Source of the DNA: Azolla caroliniana
Lineage: Eukaryota > Polypodiophyta
Length of the DNA: 64,000 nucleotides
Direction: 5' to 3'
NCBI GenBank assembly: GCA_043228905.1
Contig: JBHGNT010000021.1
Location: 12,958,001-13,022,000 of the forward strand
The translations under genes were made by a program, and so were the position numbers. Of this stretch, positions 1 to 10,332 are shown piece by piece (positions within the stretch are counted from its first letter, which is position 1; every line of letters begins with the position of its first letter). Below the pieces are notes generated by a model, which saw nothing but the letters and a program-made list of their open reading frames with translations, had not been told where the DNA came from and did not search any database.

Positions 1-347
1 TACACTGTAATTTTCCTTTGTTTCTTTCACCTTGTTCTTAGAAGGATCTTTTTCTGAGTAGGTTATGTATTCCATGACAGGTGATCATAGCCATACCTCG
101 AACCATCTGATAGGATGCTGATTTATATGCCTTATGCAAGACATCTTTGCCATGACAAATATTCTTTTCATCTGAGGAAGCATTTGTATTTTGGTTTTGG
201 TCACCATTACAAATAGCAAAAAGATCAGAGAATATACTTGCAGCCATTGCGGTGTTTCTTATAGCTTCCCAATCAATAGGTATAACATCAGATTGATCTG
301 AAAGTTCCGTTAAACTCAACAAAAGCAGCATGGTATAAAATGCGTCA
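1..347 (-). pseudogene. Decayed coding remnant, possibly Dicer-like 3 (region before PAZ)
   Basis: The minus strand is open over about 100 residues and reads like a real protein. It has an IDWEAIRNTAM segment, an acidic and Asn-rich linker, and a VRGMAMITCHG segment. The frame then appears to shift, and another frame (EYITYSEKDPSKNK) continues to the left edge. The order IDW, variable linker, then a hydrophobic stretch before a CHG motif recalls the region ahead of PAZ in plant DCL3. That match is from memory and weak. The fragment ends abruptly where the copia element begins near position 348. Because a DCL3-like pseudogene lies just beyond that element on the opposite strand, a split and inverted Dicer copy is possible. 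It could also be an unrelated gene scrap. Confidence 0.35.
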
Positions 348-349
348 TT

Positions 350-2004
350 TTGGCCCGCAGCATGCTGCAAGAGAAGAACATGCCCAAGATCTATTGGGCA
401 GAGGCAGCAGTTACAGATGTGTATCTCATCAATAGGTGCACGACCAAGGGTGTCCATGACATCACCCCTCACGAGAAGTATTTTGGGACAAAGCCAGACC
501 TTTCACACTTGAAGGTTTTTGGCAACATTGCATTTGTGCATGTACCCGAAGAGAAGCGGAGAAAGCTTGACCCAAAATTGGAGAAGATGATCCTCGTCAG
601 TTACTCACTTGAGAAAAAGGGTTATAAGTGTTTTAACCCCATCACTTGACAATAAAAGAGTAAGCCGAGATGTGGTATTTGATGAGGGGACATCATGGTA
701 TGGCCCGGCATCAGTGACCCCTGTCGTGTTCGAAACAAGCAAATTTGGAGCAGATTCTAAGAGTGAAGAAGAAGAGATGTTGATGACCATTATGGGTGGA
801 GAACCCGCAGAGAGTCTGCCCGCACTCCACCTGACTAGACCTGAGGTGTTGTCCAGCAATCAGAGTCTTCACAGCATGAAGAAACCTCTGATGTGGTGTC
901 ACCTTGGTGCTACACCCGTAGAAAGAAAAAAAGGGCAAGAGGCCAAGGCACGACATCCGGTGAAGACTCAGATCATTCACCCCAATTGGTCGACAAGTAT
1001 GAAATGAAGAAGGCCCCGGTGGTTACCAAAGGAAAACTCCGTCAATCGAACCGACAAAAGAACCCGATAGGTGCAGGTACAATGAGTACATGGCGCACCA
1101 CTATGCATTCATGATGAAGGTCACAATAGACCAAGAACCCGAGACTTACAAAGAAGCTGCCCAAGATCCCTGTTGGATCGACGCAATGAGGGAGGATATG
1201 CGCACTTTGTTTGACAACGTTACTTGGGATTTAGTCCCATCCTCTGAAATGAAGAAAAAGCAAATTGGTTGCCGCTGGGTGTTCAAGATAAAGCATAATA
1301 CGGATGGCACGGTCAATCGGTTCAAGGCTCGGCTAGTCGCCAAGGGGTATGCTCAAACCCAAGGCATAGATTATGAGGAAACATTTACCCCAGTGGCAAA
1401 AATGACCGCCATGAGGATGGTAATTGCACTCGCAGCAACAAAAGGGTGGCACTTGCATCAAATGGATGTGAAGAACGCATTCCTCCAAGGTGAGCTCAAG
1501 GAGAAGGTTTACATGATGCAACCCCTTGGCTTCGAATCGAGCAGACATCCACATGTAGTTTGCCAATTGAAGAAGCCACTCTATGGACTGAAGTAAGCCC
1601 CAAGAGCATGGCATTCAAAGATCACATCATATCTTCACGACATTGGCTTCCAAATGTCAAAATCTGATAACTCGTTGTATATCCGGAACAATCCCAAAAG
1701 CCCTATCTTCTTAATCTTGTATGTCGATGACTTTGTCATCGGTGGAGAAAGCCTCACCGAGACACAAAAGATTAAAAAGCTGCTTTTACAGAAGTTCGAG
1801 ATCAAGGATCTAAATGACTTACATTATTTTCTCGGCATCAAGGTCATTCAAACTCCAGAAGGGTTTCTACTCTCACAACACTATGTGTTGAACTTGCCCT
1901 ACAAGTTCGGAATGACCAAGTGTAAGTCCATCTCGACACCCCTTGATCGAAATATGAAGCTAACTGCAGATTCTGGCAAATTTTGCGAGCCGACACAATA
2001 TCGT
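350..2004 (+). pseudogene. Copia-A pol remnant: integrase end and reverse transcriptase
   Basis: The first 100 codons are the integrase C-terminal region (KVFGNIAFVHVPEEKRRKLD). A frameshift near 610-650 precedes the acidic linker. Reverse transcriptase follows from about 1150, with the motifs GCRWVFKIKHN, RLVAKGYAQTQGIDYEETF, QMDVKNAFLQGEL and, at 1719-1731, YVDD, the metal-binding catalytic motif. An in-frame TAA at 1594-1596 replaces the Gln that normally follows KPLYGLK in this family, which is one C-to-T change. Reading resumes directly afterwards with APRAW. The frame ends at CEPTQYR, where the 2005-2680 insertion begins. Confidence 0.9.
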
Positions 2005-2680
2005 TGTCGTAGTGTACTTCGTACACTACATGAAATATGTACTGGGTACCCAATTAAATAAATATAAACAAATAGAAGAAAATACTAAAATATATGTTAC
2101 ATGCATATATGTACCTCCATGTAAACAAACCCAAACCTTACCATTGTACCAACTCATCATGAGTGATATAATTATGGATTTAATATCTAGAAAAGTTATT
2201 CTTAAAGTATAAATTCGAGAAAAAGCTACTCATGCACATCTAGCGTGCATGAGCATTATAATTAGAATAAAAAAGCATAACAGAAAAAGCTATTCATGCA
2301 TGTCTAGTGTGCATGATGCTTGCCATGTGGTAAGCTATACTTAGCCTCTCCCATCACTATATAAGGAGAGGAGAAGGATTTATTGGTGTTTGGATTTTTT
2401 GCTATAAGGGTTGATTAATACATTATACACGTGAGATTCACGAGTTTTTGATCACTTTTCTCAATCTACTCTAATCTATTCTAAACTATTCCAACTTATT
2501 ACTAGGATTTTAAATATTAAGTAAAACTAATTCACTACTTGTGGGATTCACAAGTTTCTATCTCTCTTTCTTACAATCTATTCATATTCTTATTTGCCTC
2601 AAATTCTTCATCCTCCTAGTCCAAAACCTCGGCAATTCCCACCCGACTCACGCAACAATCCGGCGCCGAAAGGCACGACA
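2005..2680. mobile_element. Solo-LTR-like insertion splitting copia-A pol
   Basis: Copia reading stops at CEPTQYR and resumes at QIIKSLIYLTITRPN, so about 680 bp is foreign. The insert begins TGTCGT and ends ACGACA, a perfect 6-bp inverted terminus with the TG...CA ends of an LTR. It holds a TATA box (CTATATAAGG, 2357-2366) and two related segments ending in GATTCACGAG and GATTCACAAG. A short perfect palindrome (arms GTAGTGTAC and GTACACTAC) lies at 2009-2029. The flanks (ATCGT and TTGCC) do not form a clear target duplication, so the exact ends are provisional. Confidence 0.6.
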
Positions 2681-3437
2681 TTGCCAAATAATCAAGAGTC
2701 TTATCTACTTAACTATCACCCGACCAAACCTCAACTATCCGATCGGGCTTCTCAGCCAGTTCATGCAAACCCCGCGCAACACTCACATGGATTATGCTAA
2801 GCGAGTGTTACGCTATGTTAGTGGAACACTTGATTATGGTATCTTCTATAAGCATGGAGTACCACTTCAACTCGAAGGCTTCACGAATGCTAATTGGGTG
2901 GGCAATGCATCTGATAGGCGATCCATTTTGAGATTTATGTTTTCACTCGGTAGTGGAGCAATCTCATGGAGCAGCAAGAAACAACCAACAGTCGCTCTAT
3001 CGCGCACTGAGGCGGAGTATAAGGCTGCAATTGTAGCTGCTTGCAAAGTTGTATGGCTTAAAAGACTGTTGAAAGACTTCAACAAATTGGTGAACAAGCC
3101 AATACTGATCCACTGCGATAATCTCAATAGCATCCAGCTCGCAAAGAATCCGGTGTTTCACGCCCGGACTAAGCACATCGAGGTGCACTATCATTACATC
3201 CATGAGCACATATTGGTTGGCGACATTGACCTCCAATACATTGGCACCAACGTGCAAGTGGCTGATATTTTCACTAAGCCACTAGGTCTCGACAAGCTAC
3301 AGCAATTCTTAGTGGATCTAGGCCTTAGACCACTCGATATGCGGAACTTGGGGGAGAGTACAAGTACAAAGAGAAACGAAAACATGGAGAATCAGCACCA
3401 TACAAGAGGAAGAGTGAGACCGGCATCGACAAAGTAA
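2681..3437 (+). pseudogene. Copia-A pol remnant: RNase H
   Basis: Beyond the insertion the copia frame continues as SLIYLTITRPNLNYPIGLLS, then MDYAKRVLRYVSGTLDYGI. RNase H follows, with the SSKKQPTVALSRTEAEY and HCDNLNSIQLAKN motifs, and then HARTKHIEVHYH and the DIFTKPL terminus typical of copia pol. The frame is open to the stop at 3435-3437. The usual TDADWAGD motif is altered to TNANWVGN, so catalytic residues appear lost even without the other breaks. Confidence 0.9.
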
Positions 3438-3708
3438 GGCCGGGACATCTAATCCGACTTGACCCGACAAGTTAGAGGAAGACTTTCCAAAGCCCGGAAT
3501 TTTTTAAGTTAGAGATAAACCTGCCTTGTCAACACCCTTGACAAGCTCAAAATTTTGGATCGACAAGATCAACATTGCTAGATCAAGATCGGGTACATAG
3601 GAACAATGGGAAAACCACGGTCTAGTAGTCCAACAAACTGCAATCGAATCTTCAACTACACCAAGACAACCAAGCTTAAGAGGACACACAATTGACCTTG
3701 AGGGGGCG

Positions 3709-4142
3709 TGTTGAGAATCAAGCTCAACTTGTGTGAACATATGCTTATGAAGAAAAGGACGATGTGTGAAAAAGTGTGTGACCACACTTTATTGTAATCC
3801 GTGTGGTTGTCAAGTGTTAATGTGGTCAAAGAATATTAGATATTCCTGTGACAAAATCATACTCAAGTGGATATCTTGGTTAGATTCCACCAACACATTT
3901 AATATGACAGTCCCTTGAGGACTTGTATATAAAACCCCCTTTGCCCATTCTGTTTTGTTCATGATCTTTAGTTAATTAATGTAGCTCTCTTCTATGCATA
4001 AGTTGTCATCCCCCTACTGTGTATTTTCTTATTCTTTTCTAGTTATTCTCTCTGATTTCTTCTCTTGCTTATACACCCACTCTCTCTCACACACACACTA
4101 CACTTCTGAATACTCAACTCTACTAGAGTTAGATTCTTTACA
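3709..4142 (+). repeat. 3' LTR of copia-A
   Basis: The LTR starts TGTTGAGAATC directly after a purine tract and probably ends CTTTACA at 4142. A TATA-like box (GTATATAAAACC) lies at about 3928, followed by a CT-rich leader. The right boundary is inferred from the terminal CA only, because the partner LTR is absent. Confidence 0.7.
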
Positions 4143-4391
4143 GGAGCGAACCAGGCCCCTGCTGGTCCCGTCAACAATGAACCCAAGAGACCGACCTAGT
4201 GGGAACCTGTGGCATAACAACAGGGCTGTAGGCGGATGATGGGGCGGATTTGATTAAAGAAATCGCATAGTCATGAGAGTGTTCCATCGAACTTATCGGG
4301 AAGGCTGACCTTGGGTTCATAATAGAGTTCTTGGTATGGTGGCAATGGGTTGAGTGTGATGGTTGGGGTAACCGAGGATGTGGCAAACTAA
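4143..4391. other. Spacer between copia-A and the Dicer-like pseudogene
   Basis: About 250 bp with no gene I recognise. It contains a G-rich stretch (about 4230-4250) but no open frame that resembles a protein family. Confidence 0.5.
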
Positions 4392-6157
4392 AGCTCAAGT
4401 AAAGAGGGGAGTCAATATTCAAACATTGCTTTATTGTTTGAAACTGGCATTGATGGCGATATATTGAACCCTCAAATTCCTCTTTATTTGACGAATGATA
4501 GAACTGTAACTGCAGGAATATATGCATCTGGCACCTACTCTTTGAATTCTAGTCAACTTCAAGAGGCGAAGACATATCAGCATTTGATATTCAATGGAAT
4601 GCTTGGAAGATTGATTTCAGCTGCAAAGTTGAGGGATAAGATTGCAAAAGAATTTCATGAATACTTTCTTATTCAGCCTTCACTTGCGATGGAGGCTCTC
4701 ACGACTCGGAGTTGCTTGGAGTCCTTCTCATCTGAAGGATTGGAATTGTTGGTTGATTCTTTCTTAAAATATGCAACTAGCCGGTACCTTTATCTTGTGT
4801 TTGATAAGAAACACAAAGGGCAATTGGTTGCAAGGAGATGTAGGCTAATTTGTAATGAGAATCTTCATAATCTAGTTATGAAAAGGCAATTGAGTGGACA
4901 CATATGAGACGAGCCATTCTAGCTTGATTATTGGTATGTTCCCGAAATGCTCTGTGCTTAGTCAATTCCATGCAAATGCAACTAAGGGAACTTGTCATGG
5001 AAAAATGAACATCATTAAGAGGAGGAAAAAAGTAACAAAGTTTATCAAATTGGAAAGAGTTGTGGTAAAGGACATCGATGGATTTGCACCAAAACTGTTT
5101 CTAATACAATATATGTTTTGATTGGAGTCTTTGTAGTTTCTGGTGGTGTAGGCCCTGCAGTGGGCTTTATGAAGTGGATTGGCCTTGAGATAAATTTCAA
5201 CCAGTCCTTGTATGAAATGGCAAGGAACAGATGCAATAAATATTCATCAGACAAGTTTGGACAATGTGAATATTTCTGGTCTAGAAGCAAAACTAGGCTA
5301 CGAATTTGGCAATAAATCACTCCTTGTTGAGGCATTAACACACGCCTCACATCATGATCTGCATGGAGGATGGTGCTATCAATTCTTAGAATTTCTTGGT
5401 GATATTGTGCTTGATTTTCTCACCATGCGCCATCTTTTCTTTGCTCACCCTGGCCTTTCTCCAAGTGTCCTCTTGGACCTTTGTTCAGCAAATATGAATA
5501 ACCATTGCTTTTCTCGAGCCATAATCAAACACAACCTTCAAAGATATTTGCGCCATGCATAATCAGAGTTGCTCTCTTGAATCACAAATTTTGTTAGGGC
5601 TACTCAAGCCTCTACAATACAAGGTGACCATGTGTTTGGTTGGGAAGGTGTTGAAGGTGTTTGGTCCAAAAGTTCTTGGAGACTTTTTTGAGAGTACTGT
5701 TGGAGCAATATTAGTGGACAATGGATTCGATTTGGAACAAGTATGGAGTGTGATGGAACGGTTATTATCTCCATTAATAACACCCTTGACTTTGCATCTC
5801 CATCCCATTAGAGAATTTCAAGAGTTGAGCCAATTAAGGCAAATACCATTCCAATAGAAGGTAGAAAGACATGGTTCAAAGTCAATAGCTACGCTTGAAG
5901 TGTGGCTTGGTAGTGAGGTGTTCATAAAGATCAGCTCAACAGGAGTTAAGAAGATAGCCAAAAATTATGCTGCACAAGAGGCTCTCTCCCTTTCAACTAC
6001 TAAGGGAATAATTCATCCCTATAGGTTAGAACAGTCTAGAACCGATTGTGATTGTGACACTCTAATCAACAACATTAATGCCAGTGACGTATATGATGCT
6101 GACGGAAGCCAGAATCATAAAATGCCTGCTTTAGAAGATGGTGAGGAAAGTAACTAA
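4392..6157 (+). pseudogene. Dicer-like 3 type processed pseudogene (RNase IIIa, RNase IIIb, dsRBD)
   Basis: In intact plants DCL3 cuts double-stranded RNA into 24-nt siRNAs for RNA-directed DNA methylation. Here the region after PAZ is readable without introns. There is a linker (QIPLYLTNDRTV), then RNase IIIa (EALTTRSCLESFSSEGLELL, then DSFLKYATSR) and the DCL3-like IPCKCN and IGKSCGKGHRW segments. RNase IIIb follows (YQFLEFLGDIVLDFL, FGPKVLGDFFESTVGAIL), and then a dsRNA-binding remnant (KKIAKNYAAQEALS). Catalytic Glu and Asp positions survive in both RNase III signatures, but IIIa has LLVDS where LLGDS is expected. Breaks are a TGA at 4905 (CGA to TGA, in GHI-R-DEPF), a TAG at 4914, frameshifts near 5240 and 5555, and a TAG near 5855. 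Exon-junction continuity suggests a retrocopy; a poly(A) tail is not evident. The helicase and PAZ parts are absent. Confidence 0.82.
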
Positions 6158-6196
6158 AAAGATAATATAGCTTCTGACCTTGGTGGTGGTTGTAAT

Positions 6197-7451
6197 TAGC
6201 AATGGGCCCGATTCGGTTCGGTTTCTTGCCCGTGAAACCAAACCAAACCATTTATTAATAATAAAAACCAAACCAAACCGTTTAAAATTTATGAAACCAT
6301 TTAAACCAAATTGTTTACAAAAAATTTAAAACCAAACCAAACCATTTTTTATTGATATTAATTATCATATTTATTATAAATTTGTGTGAGAAAATCATCA
6401 TAAATTTATTTATCATACTTATCATAAATTTTGTCATCATACTTATCATAAATTTTGTCATCATACTGATCATAAATTTTATCATCATACTTATCGTATT
6501 TGATCATCATAAATGAAAAAGGATGTTAGATATAATCAATGATCAGCCTGAAATTGTAAATCTATCCCCATATGTGCTCTTAGAGTGCACATTTTGTGAT
6601 AGTACCCCAAATGAGGAGTGGCTAGTGTGCAACTCGACCATATGGGTTGATAAGGTGTTAATCTAGGAAACCGTAGATGTGTAGGACACAATGTATTTAG
6701 GAAAGAGCAAAATAGGTAATAGGATTGGCTAATCAAGTCAACTAGAATATTTTGTGGGCAAGTTACGATGTACTTAGTCTTGAAGTATGTGCCATTGACT
6801 CAAGATAAGTACTATCTAGCACTAGCCTATATCTAGGGAATTGGGTCATATTAAATGACAAGTCAGTTGACAAAAAAGGAATATCTCCACTACTATCAAC
6901 TGACTTCACATTTAATGTTATACTCAGACCAAACATAGAATATAATCCACTTTCTTACACAATGGTTGGATTGATCATGAGTCCCCACTAATTTTGTAGT
7001 GAGCTGGTCCAGATCCCATCTAAGCTCTAAGGTGTGAGCGCATGGGTGAGCTACTCTCATATGTAATAGAAGTTTTGTTTTCATATATCCATCTCTGTGG
7101 TTGTAACTCTATATACCTATCTAATCGATTCTCAATATTTCTAACAAAGGAGACTCTACATATAATGCATATAAATTTTAATAAGTTATAACTAGAGTTT
7201 AAAATTAAAAGTTGAAAGTTAGAGCCTATAGGGAAAATTTATGAGTATTTTTTAACCTATAAACCTATAAACCTTTAAACCGAACCACATAAACAAAAAC
7301 CGATAAGCCGATAAACCGCTAAACCGCTAAATTCAAAACCGAACCGAAACCAATTAGTAACATTTGAAACCAAACCAAACCATTTATTTATCTTCGAACC
7401 TATAAACCGTTAAGCCACGGCTTTTCGGTTCGGTTCGGTATGCCAATGAAG
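6197..7451. mobile_element. hAT-type non-autonomous element, copy 1 (contains a solo LTR)
   Basis: The left end, TAGCAATGGGC, is the same terminus as the clean copy at 15730-16268. Both flanks of the nested LTR are packed with CCAAACC and GGTTCGG subterminal motifs. The right end (ATGCCAATGAA) is a degraded version of the inverted terminus. Flanking octamers GTTGTAAT and AGAGTAAT agree at 5 of 8 positions, as expected for an old hAT 8-bp duplication. No transposase is encoded. Without the nested LTR the element is about 630 bp. Confidence 0.72.
6524..7146. mobile_element. Solo LTR nested in the hAT-type element
   Basis: The sequence starts TGTTAGA and ends TCTAACA, perfect 7-bp inverted termini. 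It is flanked on both sides by the identical pentamer AAGGA (6519-6523 and 7147-7151), the 5-bp duplication of an LTR retrotransposon. No internal region remains, so it is the product of LTR-LTR recombination. The 623-bp length is usual for plant copia LTRs. Confidence 0.9.
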
Positions 7452-7770
7452 AGAGTAATTCAATGTGTAATAATAAGATCCAAATGTTAGGAAAGCATGT
7501 GATTGCGGGTGAACTTGATGAAATAAGGAACATAGCCTCATTTAAAGATTATTATAACACCACAGAACCTAGAAACCATGCATTTGATGGTGGAGAAGAT
7601 GGTTCTGATGTAACAAAGAAGAGAGCTATTCTGATATGAGCACTCTTGAAGTGCAGTGCTCAAAAGACAACAAAGCTTTAGTGCTTGCAAAACAATGTTG
7701 GGTTGTCCCCTCCTACACGGAGGAAGAGGTCCAAAGATTTAATCGGGTCGATGATTTCCCACATTAATAT
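7452..7770 (+). pseudogene. Possible C-terminal tail of the Dicer-like pseudogene
   Basis: With the hAT-type element removed, the sequence continues the pseudogene strand with hydrophilic coding-like reading (KHVIAGELDEIRN). Near 7690 there is a short KQCWVVPSYTEEE stretch that may be the decayed second dsRNA-binding domain found at the DCL3 C-terminus. The match is weak and from memory. It may equally be plain spacer. Confidence 0.3.
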
Positions 7771-8503
7771 GTGGATATGTATATTTTAATGGGTTCAACT
7801 TTATGTAGAAAAAGGGCCCAAATAAAGCTTCCATTTATAGGTTCTTCTTATGGGTAATAAGGGGTTTTCTAGAAACATAACCTTTATTATTACTATTTTC
7901 TGTTTTTGGGAGATATACTGAAAAAAACGTGCAGCAAGAAAATAGAGAGAGATAGAAGATAGTGGTGAGACCAGCCACTATTTCTGCCCCGATCGATGAC
8001 CAAAGAAAACTTCTCTCAAAAAGACCATTTACCTATACATTTTAGCAAAGGTATTTGGGGTTTTTTCTTGCAAGCACATGGGAAGAAAACACTACATAGG
8101 AAACCAAGAGACTGATACCTTGCAATGTAGAATCAGCCTGGTTTTCTTGGAAGAGATGATTGAGAGTCTCACTTCGAAAGAGAGAGGAGAGAAGCTTGAT
8201 GAGCAACTTGAGAAGTCGGATCCAACATCTTGCAGACCAGTGGAGAGAGAGAGAGGGCCAGTTCTCTGTCACTAACCGAGCCAAGCCAGCGCCTCGTACT
8301 CCATGCCGATACAGAAGGAGGAGACAGAGATGGAGACGAGATGGAGGTGGAGGTGGAGATGAAGATAGCTGAGGAGGAGGAACAAGAGCCATTTGTGAAA
8401 TGAAAAGATTTTCCTGTTTTCTGGTGGTAATGCACACATTCTCAAAGTTACTTTCTGACCAGTGGTATTATTTAGTTTCCCCTAATATATATAGATTGTT
8501 TAC
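7771..8503. other. Spacer between the Dicer and MED17 remnants
   Basis: There is no gene I can support. Overlapping open frames at 8042-8437 on both strands come from a GGA/GGTGGA purine-rich tract near 8310-8390 and resemble no family I know. Confidence 0.45.
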
Positions 8504-10332
8504 CTGCTCTTCAACTAGAGCCATTTGGATAAAGCACTGAGTAAGCTGCAATTGCCCATTTACTGACAGCATCTACAACATCTTTTTCACTGGAGACGCT
8601 AGGTTTCCTCTCAATTACTATGACATCACCATCACGTACAGCTGTATCAGATGATATTGTAGCCAAGTTATCCTTCGAAATGTGGTTGTGAGGGATATCA
8701 GCAATGAGCAATCCATTCGAATCTTGTTCAACGTTAACAGATTATAAGCCAGCTGATCTTGCTGACAACCCAGCCAGCATTTCTATTGGCATCGGTGGAT
8801 AAGTCAAGTCTATGGTGAAACCCGCATTCCCACCTGGACCTGCTGAAATGCCTCTGCATCTCTTCACCTTCCAATGCTGCTGATGCCTAGCTAGCGTTTA
8901 GATAATTCAGTACAGAAATGAATAGTGTTAACTTTATTGGGTAAGGAATGAAATTCATTCCAACTCTGCAGTAATATACCTCATAAGGGCTCCATAAAAT
9001 ATGGCTTCTCTATTAACGTGTTGCTCCAATGCTTTTGCAGTTTGTTTCAAATATTTTCCAATTATCTGGAGACAAATAGAAGCAATGAACAGTGAATCTA
9101 GGTAAAAAATGCCCATTACAACCATCATAATAACAAATATAATATACTTATGTGGAGTATAAAGCTATATGGCTGTATAGTTATATGGAATACATAGTAC
9201 ATTATATAGTGTATGTAGCTATATATAGTTCTATAGAGTATGTCGCTACATGTGTACAGACTATGTCACTACATAGTTGCATAGGTGATGTTATCGTGAT
9301 GATCAGAACAGACCTGACTGAAGATAGGAAGGGAGTTTTTATGAGAATTGATAATAAAAAAATTGAAATGAAAACACCAACCTTTACATTTTCAATATAA
9401 TTCCAGTCATAGTGATACGAGATGTTTTCCCATGTTCATAAAATAAACAAGCAAAATAGGTTCACCCAAATGGAAGGGAAGGAGATGCTGACCGAAAACT
9501 ACCAAACAAAATCCACTGCAACAGCTGGCCACTAGAAAAAGCCTCTGGTTCTTGTAATAGTAGCAATCTCCCATGGAAGGATAATGAAATGGGGAATGTT
9601 CATCCTTCACCACTGTTAATTTCGAATTTTGTTCGGCTTTTACAGACAGAATGGAACTTATCGAGAAACACAAAAGGACATAATACAAAAACATATTGCC
9701 GAACTTTCCTTCCCCCATTAACAACCTATCTCTTCCTTTGTCACATAGTTCACACAAAGGGCAGGCAAAGTTATAAAAGAAACAAATAAAGATTCTAAAA
9801 TATATAATTGTACAAGGCAGATTCAGAAAATATCCATTGTAGTGCAACTCACGAGGAGAGTAAATAATAACCAAAACACTGCATGTGTACATGTAATGTC
9901 TATAATCTATATTGATAAATACAGTGTACAGTGGATTCCAATACCTTAAAGCTACGCCGTTTCGAAGCTGCCCGCAATGGTAGCTCTGAGCAAGCCTCAT
10001 GTAATAACTGTTTTGGTTTCTGCATACTTGCCATTCAAAATTTTAAGCCATTCACAACCACAGTAGAATCAAAAGAAAGAAAGATACATTAACATCTTCT
10101 TAGAGACCAAAACAAGAGATTACATCTGAAAATGATGTCTTAACTTGGAAAACAACAAATATAAACACAAATAAATTAGTAAAGCATCGTGAAAGAGTGA
10201 TTCTCACATGAGTAATGAAGTCTAAAATATAAGAAAGTTCTTGTTGGGCCATTTGCAGATTCTCAACAAGTCCCTGCCATGGCCATTTTGAAGATTCCTG
10301 TGCAGCAGCTTCGTTGGTAGTTCTAGCTTTCT
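8504..10332 (-). pseudogene. MED17: Mediator subunit 17 gene fragment with introns
   Basis: MED17 is a head-module subunit of the Mediator complex, which bridges transcription factors and RNA polymerase II. Four exons can be read on the minus strand. Exon 10332-10208 contains SKWPWQGLVENLQMAQQELS; 10019-9945 contains KPKQLLHEACSELPL; 9065-8980 contains KYLKQTAKALEQHVNREAIF; 8886-8504 contains HQQHWKVKR and then LIADIPHN. Splice sites are canonical and phases agree between the last two exons. The last exon has a TAA in SAGL*SVNV and a TGA shortly before its donor, so it is dead. The N-terminal part and the C-terminal half are missing. At 10333 it is joined directly to a CAT fragment on the same strand. 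Identification is by remembered MED17 motifs (ALEQQVAREARFYGALI, LQQNWKVKR). Confidence 0.8.

Larger units (their letters stand above)
348..4142 (+). mobile_element. 5'-truncated Ty1/copia retrotransposon (copia-A)
   Basis: This is the 3' half of a copia element. In order it has the end of integrase, a variable linker, reverse transcriptase, RNase H, a polypurine tract (GACCTTGAGGGGGCG, ending at 3708) and a 3' LTR from 3709. The 5' LTR, gag, protease and most of integrase are missing. The left break falls inside the integrase C-terminal part at about 348. A separate insertion (2005-2680) splits the gene between reverse transcriptase and RNase H. The element is dead. Confidence 0.9.

Noticed and set aside
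6205-7440. CCAAACC/GGTTTGG arrays as possible telomere-like repeats
   Set aside because: The plant telomere unit is CCCTAAA; these are subterminal motifs of a hAT-type element with defined ends.
8042-8437. 131-codon minus-strand frame with a Pro/Ser-rich start
   Set aside because: It overlaps frames on the other strand in a purine-rich repeat, with no family resemblance or splice context.
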